Positions 1-8,045 of a stretch of DNA of 64,000 nt are shown here, piece after piece. Where the stretch lies: contig MPDC01000014.1 of NCBI GenBank assembly GCA_001874255.1, positions 48,721-112,720 on the forward strand, written 5' to 3'. The translations under genes were made by a program, and so were the position numbers. Within the stretch, counting starts at the first letter, position 1, and each line of letters begins with the position of its first letter. Below the pieces are notes generated by a model that was not told the DNA's origin, searched no databases, and was given only the letters and a program-made list of their open reading frames with translations. Source of the DNA: Alphaproteobacteria bacterium MedPE-SWcel (lineage in GTDB: Bacteria > Pseudomonadota > Alphaproteobacteria > Rhodobacterales > Rhodobacteraceae).

Positions 1-26
1 TCGTTTCAGGAGGACGGGAATAGCCG

Positions 27-1457
27 ATGAGCAATCTCAAAGAACCGAGCTTTCGCGAAAGTGTGGACCTCATGTTCAATCGCGCCGTGGCGCTGATGGA
101 CCTGCCGCCCGGACTGGAAGAGAAAATCCGTGTCTGCAACGCAACCTATACCGTGCGGTTCGGCGTCAGGCTGCGTGGAAAGCTGCAGACCTTCACGGGT
201 TATCGCTCCGTGCACTCGGAACACATGGAACCGGTCAAGGGCGGCATTCGCTATGCGATGGGGGTCAACCAGGATGAGGTCGAGGCGCTGGCGGCGTTGA
301 TGACCTATAAATGCGCCCTCGTCGAAGCACCTTTCGGCGGCTCGAAAGGCGGCTTGTGTATCGACCCGCGCGAATATGACGAGCAGGAGCTGGAACTGAT
401 CACCCGTCGCTTTGCCTACGAACTGGCGAAACGCGATTTGATCCACCCCTCGCAGAACGTGCCCGCGCCCGACATGGGAACCGGCGAGCGCGAGATGGCG
501 TGGATTGCAGATCAATACGCCCGCATGAACACCACCGACATCAATGCAAAGGCCTGCGTTACCGGCAAGCCGCTGAACGCGGGCGGGATTGCCGGTCGGG
601 TCGAGGCGACCGGACGCGGTGTCCAATACGCCCTGCAGGAGTTCTTTCGCTACGAGGAAGACAAGGCCAAGGCGGGGCTCACTGGGACGCTGGATGGCAA
701 GCGCATCATCGTGCAGGGCCTTGGCAATGTGGGCTATCACGCGGCAAAATTCCTGTCGGAAGAGGACGGTTGCCGGATTATTGGAGTGATCGAACGCGAT
801 GGCGGCCTGCTTGATGAGAACGGGCTCGACATCGAGGACCTGCGCGCCTGGATCGCGAAACATGGCGGCGTCGACGGATACCCCTCCGGCCGCTACGTCA
901 AGGACGGGTCCAAATATCTCGAGGAAGACTGCGATATTCTGGTTCCGGCGGCGCTGGAAGGGGTTATCAACCTGGGCAACGCAGATCGGATCAAGGCCAA
1001 GCTGATCATCGAGGCTGCAAACGGCCCGGTTACGGCGGGCGCGGATGAGATCCTGCGCAAGAAGGGGACGGTGATCATCCCCGACATGTATGCCAATGCC
1101 GGGGGCGTGACCGTGTCCTATTTCGAGTGGGTCAAGAATCTGTCGCACATCCGGTTTGGTCGCATGCAACGACGTCAGGAAGAAGCGCGCCACCAGCTTG
1201 TTGTGGATCAGTTCGAGGCACTGTCCGAAAGCATGGGTAAAACCTGGTCGCTGGAGCCGAAGTTCAAGGAAAAATACCTCAAGGGTGCGGGCGAGTTGGA
1301 GCTGGTGCGCTCGGGTCTGGATGACACCATGCGCACGGCCTATCAATCCATGCGCGAGGTCTGGCACGAACGCGATGACGTGACGGATCTGCGGACGGCC
1401 GCCTATCTGGTTTCTATCGGCAAAGTGGCGGGCAGCTACCGGACCAAGGGTCTCTGA
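27..1457 (+). CDS. gdhA: Glu/Leu/Phe/Val-family glutamate dehydrogenase
   Basis: Reversible oxidative deamination of L-glutamate to 2-oxoglutarate and ammonia with NAD(P), in the cytoplasm. The 476-residue protein carries the family marks: KGGIRY at 71-76, PFGGSKGG at 102-109 with the expected catalytic lysine (K107), PAPDMGTGE at 146-153 with the catalytic aspartate (D149), and the Rossmann glycine motif GLGNVG at 231-236. The start is set by AGGAGG at about position 8-13. At 476 residues it is longer than the usual ~420-450 of hexameric enzymes; the extra length seems to be at the C-terminus. A hairpin follows at 1493-1523, so it is probably transcribed alone. Coenzyme preference cannot be read from the sequence. 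Confidence 0.93.
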   Translation: MSNLKEPSFRESVDLMFNRAVALMDLPPGLEEKIRVCNATYTVRFGVRLRGKLQTFTGYRSVHSEHMEPVKGGIRYAMGVNQDEVEALAALMTYKCALVEAPFGGSKGGLCIDPREYDEQELELITRRFAYELAKRDLIHPSQNVPAPDMGTGEREMAWIADQYARMNTTDINAKACVTGKPLNAGGIAGRVEATGRGVQYALQEFFRYEEDKAKAGLTGTLDGKRIIVQGLGNVGYHAAKFLSEEDGCRIIGVIERDGGLLDENGLDIEDLRAWIAKHGGVDGYPSGRYVKDGSKYLEEDCDILVPAALEGVINLGNADRIKAKLIIEAANGPVTAGADEILRKKGTVIIPDMYANAGGVTVSYFEWVKNLSHIRFGRMQRRQEEARHQLVVDQFEALSESMGKTWSLEPKFKEKYLKGAGELELVRSGLDDTMRTAYQSMREVWHERDDVTDLRTAAYLVSIGKVAGSYRTKGL

Positions 1458-1492
1458 CGCCGTATTTCACGGTTTTGCGATGGCTCCCTTTC

Positions 1493-1523
1493 AACAGGCT
1501 CTCCCGATATGGGAGGGCCTGTT
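1493..1523 (+). terminator. terminator-like hairpin after gdhA
   Basis: A 13-bp stem (AACAGGC + TCTCCC pairing with GGGAGG + GCCTGTT, one T-G wobble) with the 5-base loop GATAT, 36 bases after the gdhA stop. The U-tract is weak (TTTCG), so efficiency is uncertain. Confidence 0.6.
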
Positions 1524-1593
1524 TCGCATCATCCGCCGCGAACTTGCCCCCGATCAGAACGAGGCTAGGTCATGATCCGGCAGATCCGGAACC

Positions 1594-2220
1594 ATGCAGG
1601 GGGTGGAGGACTTGAAGCATGCGATTTTGTTCGATTGCGAGTTCTTGACTGCCGAGGGTTCTCCCTCCCGGTTCTGGTGTGGTCCCTATGATCCCGATCC
1701 CGTGATCGCCCAGATCGGTCTTGTGAAACTGGGGCTGGAAGAGGATTTCCCCATCCTCGGGACCGAACGGATCCATGTGTTGCCGGTGGACCGACAGGGG
1801 GCGCGGCAACCGATCGATCCGTTTTTTGCCAGGCTGACCGGAATTACCGAAGAGACCCTTGACCGCGACGCTGTGCCGCTTGGATCGGCGCTGAAGGCGG
1901 TCGAGGCCTATACCGATGGCGTCCGGCTGTGGTCCTGGGGCAAGGATGAATTCAATATGATTGCGATCAGCTGCTACGTGGCAGGTATCGCGCCACCCCT
2001 GCCGGTGACCCGCTTCGGCAATGCCTGCGACCTGTTGCTGAAGGCGGGCATGCCATATGATGATTTGAAGGTCACCCGCAGCAATACGCTGGCCAGCTAC
2101 TACAGGATCGACCATCCGCCGCTGCGGGGGCATGACGCTCTTGATGACGCAATGTCAGTCACCTATGCGGTGCAGCATCTTTTGCGCCGCGGGGCCCTTG
2201 CGGCGTCTGATTTCCACTAG
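1594..2220 (+). CDS. DnaQ-fold (DEDDh) 3'-5' exonuclease-like protein
   Basis: Probable 3'-5' exonuclease of the RNase H-like/DnaQ fold. Residues 14-17 read DCEF (Exo I, D14 and E16), SWGKDEF around 114-120 supplies a plausible Exo II aspartate, and HDALDD at 180-185 gives the Exo III histidine and aspartate (H180, D185). At 208 residues it is a stand-alone nuclease domain with no polymerase or helicase part. Substrate (DNA or RNA) is unknown. The ATG at 1594 has only a weak ribosome site; a TTG at 1612 behind GGTGGAGG is an alternative but sits too close to it. It lies between two unrelated metabolic units. Confidence 0.75.
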   Translation: MQGVEDLKHAILFDCEFLTAEGSPSRFWCGPYDPDPVIAQIGLVKLGLEEDFPILGTERIHVLPVDRQGARQPIDPFFARLTGITEETLDRDAVPLGSALKAVEAYTDGVRLWSWGKDEFNMIAISCYVAGIAPPLPVTRFGNACDLLLKAGMPYDDLKVTRSNTLASYYRIDHPPLRGHDALDDAMSVTYAVQHLLRRGALAASDFH

Positions 2221-2296
2221 CCTTGCCGCATCCCCGGCGTCAAAGTCTGGCGCATTGGGTCAAACCGGGCGAAAAGGCCTCTGTCCTGTCGCAAAT

Positions 2297-2322
2297 CGAA
2301 CTAGACACAGGTGCCTAGTTCG
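2297..2322. promoter_or_regulatory. 26-bp dyad, candidate operator of the sarcosine oxidase operon
   Basis: Perfect 8-bp arms CGAACTAG and CTAGTTCG, with an inner CAC/GTG pair, form an imperfect palindrome over the whole 26 bp. It lies 207 bp upstream of soxB, the only gene reading away from it. Size and symmetry suit a dimeric regulator. The tetranucleotide CTAG, rare in many bacterial genomes, occurs twice. Which protein binds is not known. Confidence 0.45.
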
Positions 2323-2450
2323 TGGCCATCTGGGCAAAACACTGCCCGACTGTGGCGGTCAGGGCTAGGAGCCTCGGGCCAAACCCGCTAGCACTGGGCG
2401 CAAGGCGGTTCTGCCCGGTTCTGCCCGGACTGGGCGACGGGGTGACCGAT

Positions 2451-2505
2451 CGACAGGGCAATAGTGCGACAGGGCGATGGCGCGACAGGGCGATAGCGCG
2501 ACAGG
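2451..2505. repeat. 16-bp tandem repeat, about 3.5 copies
   Basis: Units begin at 2451, 2467, 2483 and 2499 (partial); the unit is close to CGACAGGGCGATAGCG. It is noncoding and ends 23 bp before the soxB ATG. Confidence 0.85.
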
Positions 2506-2528
2506 AACAGAGCTTGGGGAGACGAGCC

Positions 2529-3782
2529 ATGCGATTTTCAGGCTGGCGGGTGCTGAAGGAAGGGCTGACCGGCAACAAGGGCTGGGGGTCCCATTGGCGC
2601 GACCCGGAGCCGAAGCGGGATTACGATGTGGTGATTGTCGGTGGCGGCGGTCATGGGCTGGCCACCGCATATTACCTCGCCAAGGAGCATGGGCTTCGCA
2701 ACATCGCGGTGCTGGAAAAAGGCTACCTTGGGGGGGGCAATGTTGGCCGCAACACCACCATCGTGCGGGCGAATTACTATCTGCCGGGAAATTCGGAGTT
2801 CTATTCGCACTCGCTGAAGCTCTGGGAGGGGATGGAGCAGGATCTCAACTACAATGCGATGATGTCGCAGCGCGGTATTCTCAATGTGTTTCATAACGAT
2901 GGCCAGCGCGATGCGACCGTTCGACGGGCAAATGCGATCGTCAATCAGGGCGATGACGCGGAGATCCTGTCCCGCGATCACCTGAAGAAGCTGGTGCCGT
3001 TTCTCAACTATGACACCAACCGGTTTCCGATCATGGGCGCGCTGCTGCAGCGCCGCGCGGGGACCGCGCGCCATGATGCAGTCGCCTGGGGCTATGCGCG
3101 GGGTGCCGATCAGTTCGGTGTGGATCTGATCCAGAATTGTGAAGTCACCGGCCTCGACGTAGAGGGCGGCAGGGTCCTGGGGGTTCAGACGGCGCGGGGC
3201 CCGATCCGGGCCAGAAAAGTCGCGCTGGCTGCTGCCGGACGTTCCGGACAGGTGGCGGCGATGGCGGGGCTGACCCTGCCGATCGAGAGCCATGTTTTGC
3301 AGGCGTTTGTATCGGAAGGTCTGAAGCCGGTGCTCGACCATGTGGTGACCTTTGCGGAGGGGCATCTCTACATCAGCCAATCGGACAAGGGAGGGTTGGT
3401 GTTCGGCAGCTATCTGGATTTCTATAGCTCCTATGCGGCGCGGGGAAACCTGCCGATGGTGGAACATACGATGGAATCCATCGCGGCAATGGTGCCCGCT
3501 GTTACCAAGGCGCGGCTGCTGCGGAGCTGGGGCGGGATCATGGATATGACCCCCGATGGCTCGCCCATTATTGATCACACGCCCATCGAGGGGCTCTATC
3601 TGAATGCGGGCTGGTGCTATGGCGGCTTCAAGGCGACGCCGGCGTCCGGCCACTGCTTTGCCCATCTGATCGCCACGGATCGCCCGCATGATGCGGCCAC
3701 CAGGTTCAAGCTGGATCGGTTTCGAACCGGCCATGGGCTGATGGATGAGGAGGGCACCGGTGCACAACATAACCTGCACTAA
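2529..3782 (+). CDS. soxB: sarcosine oxidase beta subunit
   Basis: Flavin-bearing subunit of heterotetrameric sarcosine oxidase, which demethylates sarcosine to glycine and passes the one-carbon unit to tetrahydrofolate. The N-terminus has the FAD dinucleotide-binding motif VVIVGGGGHG (34-43), followed by GGGNVGRN. The covalent FMN in this family sits on a histidine; H182 in TARHDAVAW is the matching residue. The reading frame is open back to 2322, but the subunit normally begins MRFSxxxxLxxG, so ATG 2529 behind GGGGAGA is preferred (417 aa). First gene of soxBDAG. Confidence 0.93.
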   Translation: MRFSGWRVLKEGLTGNKGWGSHWRDPEPKRDYDVVIVGGGGHGLATAYYLAKEHGLRNIAVLEKGYLGGGNVGRNTTIVRANYYLPGNSEFYSHSLKLWEGMEQDLNYNAMMSQRGILNVFHNDGQRDATVRRANAIVNQGDDAEILSRDHLKKLVPFLNYDTNRFPIMGALLQRRAGTARHDAVAWGYARGADQFGVDLIQNCEVTGLDVEGGRVLGVQTARGPIRARKVALAAAGRSGQVAAMAGLTLPIESHVLQAFVSEGLKPVLDHVVTFAEGHLYISQSDKGGLVFGSYLDFYSSYAARGNLPMVEHTMESIAAMVPAVTKARLLRSWGGIMDMTPDGSPIIDHTPIEGLYLNAGWCYGGFKATPASGHCFAHLIATDRPHDAATRFKLDRFRTGHGLMDEEGTGAQHNLH

Positions 3783-3800
3783 GCGCTTGGGGCGCGTTGG

Positions 3801-3837
3801 AGGAGCCTCCGGCGGAGGTATTTTGGAAAAGATGAAA
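3801..3837. repeat. hairpin intergenic element of Rhodobacterales, copy 1
   Basis: CCTCC-GGC-GGAGG hairpin followed by TATTTTGGAAAAGATGAAA. A related copy lies at 15686-15731 in inverted orientation. The hairpin plus T-rich tail looks like a terminator, yet it sits between soxB and soxD inside an operon, where it may reduce read-through or protect the soxB mRNA end. From memory this motif is frequent between genes in this order. Confidence 0.65.
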
Positions 3838-3848
3838 GGGCGCCGGTC

Positions 3849-4139
3849 ATGAGGATCACCTGTCCGATCTGCGGCGAACGGGATCGTCGTGAATTCACCT
3901 ATCGTGGCGCGGCGCTGAAGACGCCCGCTTTGGAGGCTGGGATCGAGGCCTGGCATGCGCAGGTTCACCTGCGCGGGAACCCGGCCGGGCCATTGGCCGA
4001 GCTTTGGCATCACGAGATGGGGTGTGGTGCGTGGGTCCAGGTCACGCGGAATACCGCGACGCACGAGATGCTGGGGTCGGTTCTGGCCGAGGATGCGGGC
4101 CTTGCGGTATCTGCGTCAGAAACAGAGGTGGAGACATGA
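3849..4139 (+). CDS. soxD: sarcosine oxidase delta subunit
   Basis: Small zinc-binding subunit of heterotetrameric sarcosine oxidase. The 96-residue protein starts MRITCPICGERD with the CxxC pair at C5 and C8, and carries a HHEMGC segment near residues 58-63 supplying the remaining likely zinc ligands. Length is normal for SoxD. It comes after soxB and overlaps soxA by 4 bases (ATGA at 4136-4139), so the two are translationally coupled. Confidence 0.93.
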   Translation: MRITCPICGERDRREFTYRGAALKTPALEAGIEAWHAQVHLRGNPAGPLAELWHHEMGCGAWVQVTRNTATHEMLGSVLAEDAGLAVSASETEVET

Positions 4140-7081
4140 GGATCTCAGGTCTGGGGCAGGTGTCGAGAAATCGTCCGGTCAGTTTTGCCTTCAACGGCAA
4201 GCACTATATGGGCGTGGAAGGCGATACGCTGGCCTCCGCCCTGCTGGCCAATGATGTGCATCTGGTGGCCCGCTCGTTCAAATACCATCGTCCGCGCGGT
4301 ATCCTGACCGCAGGATCGGAAGAGCCCAATGCTCTGGTCACTGTTGGGGAAGGCGTGGCGGCGGACCCCAATATTCGTGCGACCCAGCAGGAGATATTCG
4401 AGGGGCTCGTGGCGCGCAGTCAGAATTGTTGGCCTTCGGTGGACCGGGACCTGATGGCGGTGAATGATCTTGCGGCACCCTTTCTGGGGGCGGGGTTTTA
4501 CTACAAGACCTTCATGTGGCCTGCACCGCTTTGGGAAAAACTCTATGAGCCCATCATTCGCCGTGCTGCGGGTCTGGGTGCTTTGCCCGGGGCTGCCAAT
4601 ACGGATGTCTATGAGAAAGCCTTTGCGTTTTGCGATCTTCTGGTGATCGGGTCGGGGCCTGCGGGTCTGATGGCGGCGCTGACGGCCGGGCGCGCGGGTG
4701 CCGATGTCATCCTTGCCGAAGAGGACAGCCGCATGGGGGGGCGTCTTCTGGCTGAGGTGGAAGAGATTGATGGTCGGCCTGCCCATATGTGGGCGGCAGA
4801 GGTGATTGCCGAGCTGGAGCAGCTGGACAATGTCCGCCTGATGACCCGCACGGCGATCACAGGCGCCTATGATCAAGGCACATTTTCAGCGCTGGAGCGT
4901 GTGTCGCATCACCTGCCGCCGAGCCAGTCCCTGAAGACCGCGCATCGCCCCCGCGAGTGTTTCTGGCGGATCGTGGCCAAGGCGTCGGTTCTGGCTGCGG
5001 GTGCAATCGAGCGACCGATTGCCTTTTGCAACAATGATCGACCGGGGATCATGACCGCAGGTGCCGTGCGCGCCTATCTCAACCGTTGGGGCGTGGCGCC
5101 GGGGGAGCGGATCACGGTTTTTGCCAATAACGACGATGCCCATCGGACTGCGCAGGATCTGGTGGCTGCCGGGGTTCAAGTGACTGCCGTGGTCGACAGC
5201 CGTCACGACGCGCCAGATGGCGACGGTTTTCCGGTGATCAAGGGGGCCGTGGTGTGTGACACTGCCGGGCGGCGCCGGTTGGAGAGCGTTACCGTGCGCA
5301 GCGTTCGGGGTGAGGAAAAAATCCAGACAGATTGCCTCGCGATGTCGGGGGGCTGGAATCCGTCGGTGCATCTGACCTGCCACATGAATGGCCGACCGCG
5401 CTGGAACCGGGAGCTGGCGGCCTTTGTGCCGGTTGACGGTGTCGTGCCGGGCATGGAGGTGGCGGGGGCGGCCAACGGCGCCTTTTCTACCAGCGCTGCC
5501 CTGCGGGAAGGGGCGGCTGCCGCAAGGGCCGCGCTGGCAGATCTCGGTCTGAAAGGGCAGGTGCCGCCTCTGCCGGTGGCCTCGGAGGAGGTCTATCGGA
5601 TCAGCCCGCTTTGGGCGGTGCCGGGCAAGGGGCGCGCGTGGCTGGATTTCCAGAACGATGTCACCGTCAAGGACGTCAATCAGGCCGCGCAGGAGAATTT
5701 CCGCTCGGTCGAGCATATGAAGCGCTACACCACACAGGGTATGGCGACAGATCAGGGCAAGAATTCCAACGTGGCGGCGCTTGCGGTGCTGGCCGATGCC
5801 ACCGGGCGCAGCATTCCGGAGACCGGCGTCACCACTTTTCGCGCGCCCTTCGTGCCGACGTCGATTGCGGCGATGGGAGCGGGCGCCGAGGATCAGGGGT
5901 TCAAGCCTCGGCGGTACCTGACAACGCATGCGGCGGGACTGGAGCAGGGTGCGTCCAATGTCGAGGTCGGGCTTTGGTATCGGGCCAGCTATTTTCCAAA
6001 GCAAGGGGAGACGAACTGGCGGCAGTCCTGTGATCGCGAGGTAATGATGGTGCGCAATGCGGTTGGCGTATGCGATGTCTCGACCCTCGGGAAGATCGAC
6101 ATCAAGGGCCGCGATGCGGCGAGGCTGCTGGATCTTGTCTATACCAACATGTTCTCCACGCTGAAGATCGGACGGGTACGCTATGGTTTGATGCTGCGCG
6201 AGGATGGTTTCGTCATGGATGATGGCACCACGGCGCGGTTGGGCGAGGATCACTATGTGATGACGACCACCACCGCGGCAGCGGGACAGGTCATGGCGCA
6301 TCTGGAGTTCCTGATCCAGGTTGTCCGGCCCGATCTTGATGTGCGTTTCACCTCGGTGACCGATCACTGGGCGCAGTTTGCCATCGCGGGCCCCAAGGCG
6401 CGCGCATTGGTCGACGCACTGGTCGAGGAAACAGTGGATGGCGACAGCTGGCCCTTCATGGGCTGCGGCGAGATCACGGTCAAAGGTGTCCGGGGGCGCT
6501 TGTTCCGGATCTCTTTCTCTGGCGAGCATGCCTATGAAATTGCCGTTCCGGCGCGCTATGGCGACGCGCTCTACCGTGCGCTGGTTGCGCAGGCCGAGAG
6601 CCTCGGCGGCGGGGCATACGGTATGGAGGCGCTCAATGTGCTGCGGATAGAGAAGGGGTTCATCACCCACGCGGAGATCAATGGGACGGTGACGGCCTTT
6701 GACCTTGGTATGCAGGGGCTGATTTCGAAGAAAAAGTCATGTTGGGGCAAGGCGCTGTCGGAACGTGCCGGGCTGATGGATGAAGACCGGATGCAGCTTG
6801 TCGGGCTAAAACCCGCAGAGACGGCGCAGGATATCAGCGCCGGAGCGCATCTGTTTGACCCGGATGCGACGGTCGAGCGGGTCAACGATCTCGGGTATGT
6901 GACATCGGTCGGGTTTTCGCCGACCTTGGGTCATATGATCGGCTTTGCCATGGTATCGGCAGGGGCGGACCGTATGGGGGACACTGTCCGCCTGGTCGAT
7001 CACACGCGGGGCATTGATACGCTGTGCGAGATTGTGAACCCGGTGTTTTTTGATCCCGAGGGAGGGCGTGTCCGTGGTTGA
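4136..7081 (+). CDS. soxA: sarcosine oxidase alpha subunit
   Basis: The 981-residue large subunit of sarcosine oxidase. In order: an N-terminal ferredoxin-like region (about 1-100), an NAD/FAD-binding domain with LLVIGSGPAG starting near residue 164, and a C-terminal glycine-cleavage T-protein-like domain (about 600-981) that binds tetrahydrofolate and makes 5,10-methylene-THF. The frame is open to 4004, but the ATG at 4136 overlapping the soxD stop gives the usual N-terminus MRISGLGQ. Its 3' end overlaps soxG by 8 bases. Confidence 0.94.
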   Translation: MRISGLGQVSRNRPVSFAFNGKHYMGVEGDTLASALLANDVHLVARSFKYHRPRGILTAGSEEPNALVTVGEGVAADPNIRATQQEIFEGLVARSQNCWPSVDRDLMAVNDLAAPFLGAGFYYKTFMWPAPLWEKLYEPIIRRAAGLGALPGAANTDVYEKAFAFCDLLVIGSGPAGLMAALTAGRAGADVILAEEDSRMGGRLLAEVEEIDGRPAHMWAAEVIAELEQLDNVRLMTRTAITGAYDQGTFSALERVSHHLPPSQSLKTAHRPRECFWRIVAKASVLAAGAIERPIAFCNNDRPGIMTAGAVRAYLNRWGVAPGERITVFANNDDAHRTAQDLVAAGVQVTAVVDSRHDAPDGDGFPVIKGAVVCDTAGRRRLESVTVRSVRGEEKIQTDCLAMSGGWNPSVHLTCHMNGRPRWNRELAAFVPVDGVVPGMEVAGAANGAFSTSAALREGAAAARAALADLGLKGQVPPLPVASEEVYRISPLWAVPGKGRAWLDFQNDVTVKDVNQAAQENFRSVEHMKRYTTQGMATDQGKNSNVAALAVLADATGRSIPETGVTTFRAPFVPTSIAAMGAGAEDQGFKPRRYLTTHAAGLEQGASNVEVGLWYRASYFPKQGETNWRQSCDREVMMVRNAVGVCDVSTLGKIDIKGRDAARLLDLVYTNMFSTLKIGRVRYGLMLREDGFVMDDGTTARLGEDHYVMTTTTAAAGQVMAHLEFLIQVVRPDLDVRFTSVTDHWAQFAIAGPKARALVDALVEETVDGDSWPFMGCGEITVKGVRGRLFRISFSGEHAYEIAVPARYGDALYRALVAQAESLGGGAYGMEALNVLRIEKGFITHAEINGTVTAFDLGMQGLISKKKSCWGKALSERAGLMDEDRMQLVGLKPAETAQDISAGAHLFDPDATVERVNDLGYVTSVGFSPTLGHMIGFAMVSAGADRMGDTVRLVDHTRGIDTLCEIVNPVFFDPEGGRVRG

Positions 7082-7622
7082 TCTGAGTGCGAAATCTCCG
7101 TGTGATGGGATGCTGCCGGTGTCCGTCGGCAGCTGTTCGCTGAGTGAGGAGCCGCCGATGCGGCTGACGCTGATCGCGCCCTATGCGGGGCAGGAGGGCG
7201 CGGTCAGTGCGGCGATGGAGGCCGCGCATGGCCTGGCCTTTCCGGCGCCGAACCGTAGCTCTTTCGGCCCCGAGGGGGCGCGCGCGGTCTGGTTCGGCCG
7301 GGGGCAGGCTCTGTTGATGGGACCCGAGGCAAGCCCCGGGCTGGCGGAGCATGCGGCGTTGACCGACATCAGCGACGGCTGGGCGGTGGTCCGGCTGGAA
7401 GGGGAGCGCGCAGAGGATGTGTTGGCGCGTCTGGTGCCGCTGGATCTGCGCCCACAGGTGTTCGAACCGGGACACACAGCGCGCACCGAGCTCCGGCACA
7501 TGATGGCGTCGCTCACACGGGTGTCTGCAAAATCCTTTCAAATCATGGTCTTCCGATCATTTGCGCAAACGCTTGTTCACGATGTCAAAACAGCCATGGA
7601 AGCCGTGGCGGCACGGGGCTAG
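7074..7622 (+). CDS. soxG: sarcosine oxidase gamma subunit
   Basis: Smallest non-zinc subunit of the sarcosine oxidase complex and last gene of soxBDAG. The protein (182 aa) begins MVDLSAKSPCDGMLPV, as usual for SoxG, if the GTG at 7074 is used; GGAGGG at 7061-7066 is correctly spaced for it. The frame opens earlier at a TTG (7050), which I reject because of the ribosome site. The gene overlaps soxA by 8 bases. No catalytic residues are expected; it is structural and distantly related to the T-protein fold. Confidence 0.9.
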   Translation: MVDLSAKSPCDGMLPVSVGSCSLSEEPPMRLTLIAPYAGQEGAVSAAMEAAHGLAFPAPNRSSFGPEGARAVWFGRGQALLMGPEASPGLAEHAALTDISDGWAVVRLEGERAEDVLARLVPLDLRPQVFEPGHTARTELRHMMASLTRVSAKSFQIMVFRSFAQTLVHDVKTAMEAVAARG

Positions 7623-7660
7623 ATTGACAGGGATCTCGAAACTGATTCCGGAGCTGATCC

Positions 7661-8020
7661 ATGATCCGCAAGATCCTTGCAGCCGCGCTTGTGGCCGCGC
7701 CCCTGACTGCCACATCTGTTCTGGCTGATGCCGATCTCGGCAAGGAAGACAGCTGCAAATACCAGGGTCAGGTGATGGCCGCCGTCCAGAAGGCGCGGCT
7801 GGACCGGGTGCCGCAGGCCCAGGTCGAGGATACGATCCGCGCGTCGTCGCCCGGCTGGCCTGCGAATTTCTCCAACGCCATTCCGCAGCTGACGGCGCAT
7901 GTCTATCAGATGAAGCGTCGCGACCTGAAGCAACATGACCTCGGCGAGGTGTTCGAGGCCCAATGCCTTGAAAATTGGGAACAGATCCAGGCGATGAAGA
8001 AGTCTCTTGCCGACAACTGA
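7661..8020 (+). CDS. small secreted protein of unknown function
   Basis: A 119-residue protein with a clear signal peptide (MIRKILAAALVAAPLTATSVLA, cut near residue 22) and two cysteines in the mature part (in EDSCKYQ and EAQCLENW) that could form a disulfide. Predicted periplasmic. I do not recognise a family. It stands 38 bp after soxG and 25 bp before dnaG on the same strand. Coding support comes from the signal peptide and the even, non-repetitive composition. Confidence 0.75.
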   Translation: MIRKILAAALVAAPLTATSVLADADLGKEDSCKYQGQVMAAVQKARLDRVPQAQVEDTIRASSPGWPANFSNAIPQLTAHVYQMKRRDLKQHDLGEVFEAQCLENWEQIQAMKKSLADN

Positions 8021-8045
8021 ATTGCTTGATTGATCGGATCCCGAC

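Larger units (their letters stand above)
2221..2528. other. 308-bp spacer upstream of soxB
   Basis: No gene is supported here. It contains a 26-bp dyad (2297-2322), an 11-bp doublet of the type GGTTCTGCCC (about 2406-2428) and a 16-bp tandem repeat (2451-2505). The soxBDAG promoter should lie in this spacer, but I see no clear -35/-10 pair. Confidence 0.5.

Noticed and set aside
6..1367. 453-codon frame on the minus strand opposite gdhA
   Set aside because: It mirrors the codon positions of gdhA, which has all family motifs; high G+C makes such antisense frames common. No ribosome site and no recognisable domain.
2322..2528. N-terminal extension of soxB by 69 residues
   Set aside because: It would translate a 16-bp tandem repeat and has no ribosome site; the family begins at the ATG at 2529.
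4886..6670. 594-codon minus-strand frame opposite soxA
   Set aside because: Shadow of soxA, whose motifs and operon context are clear.
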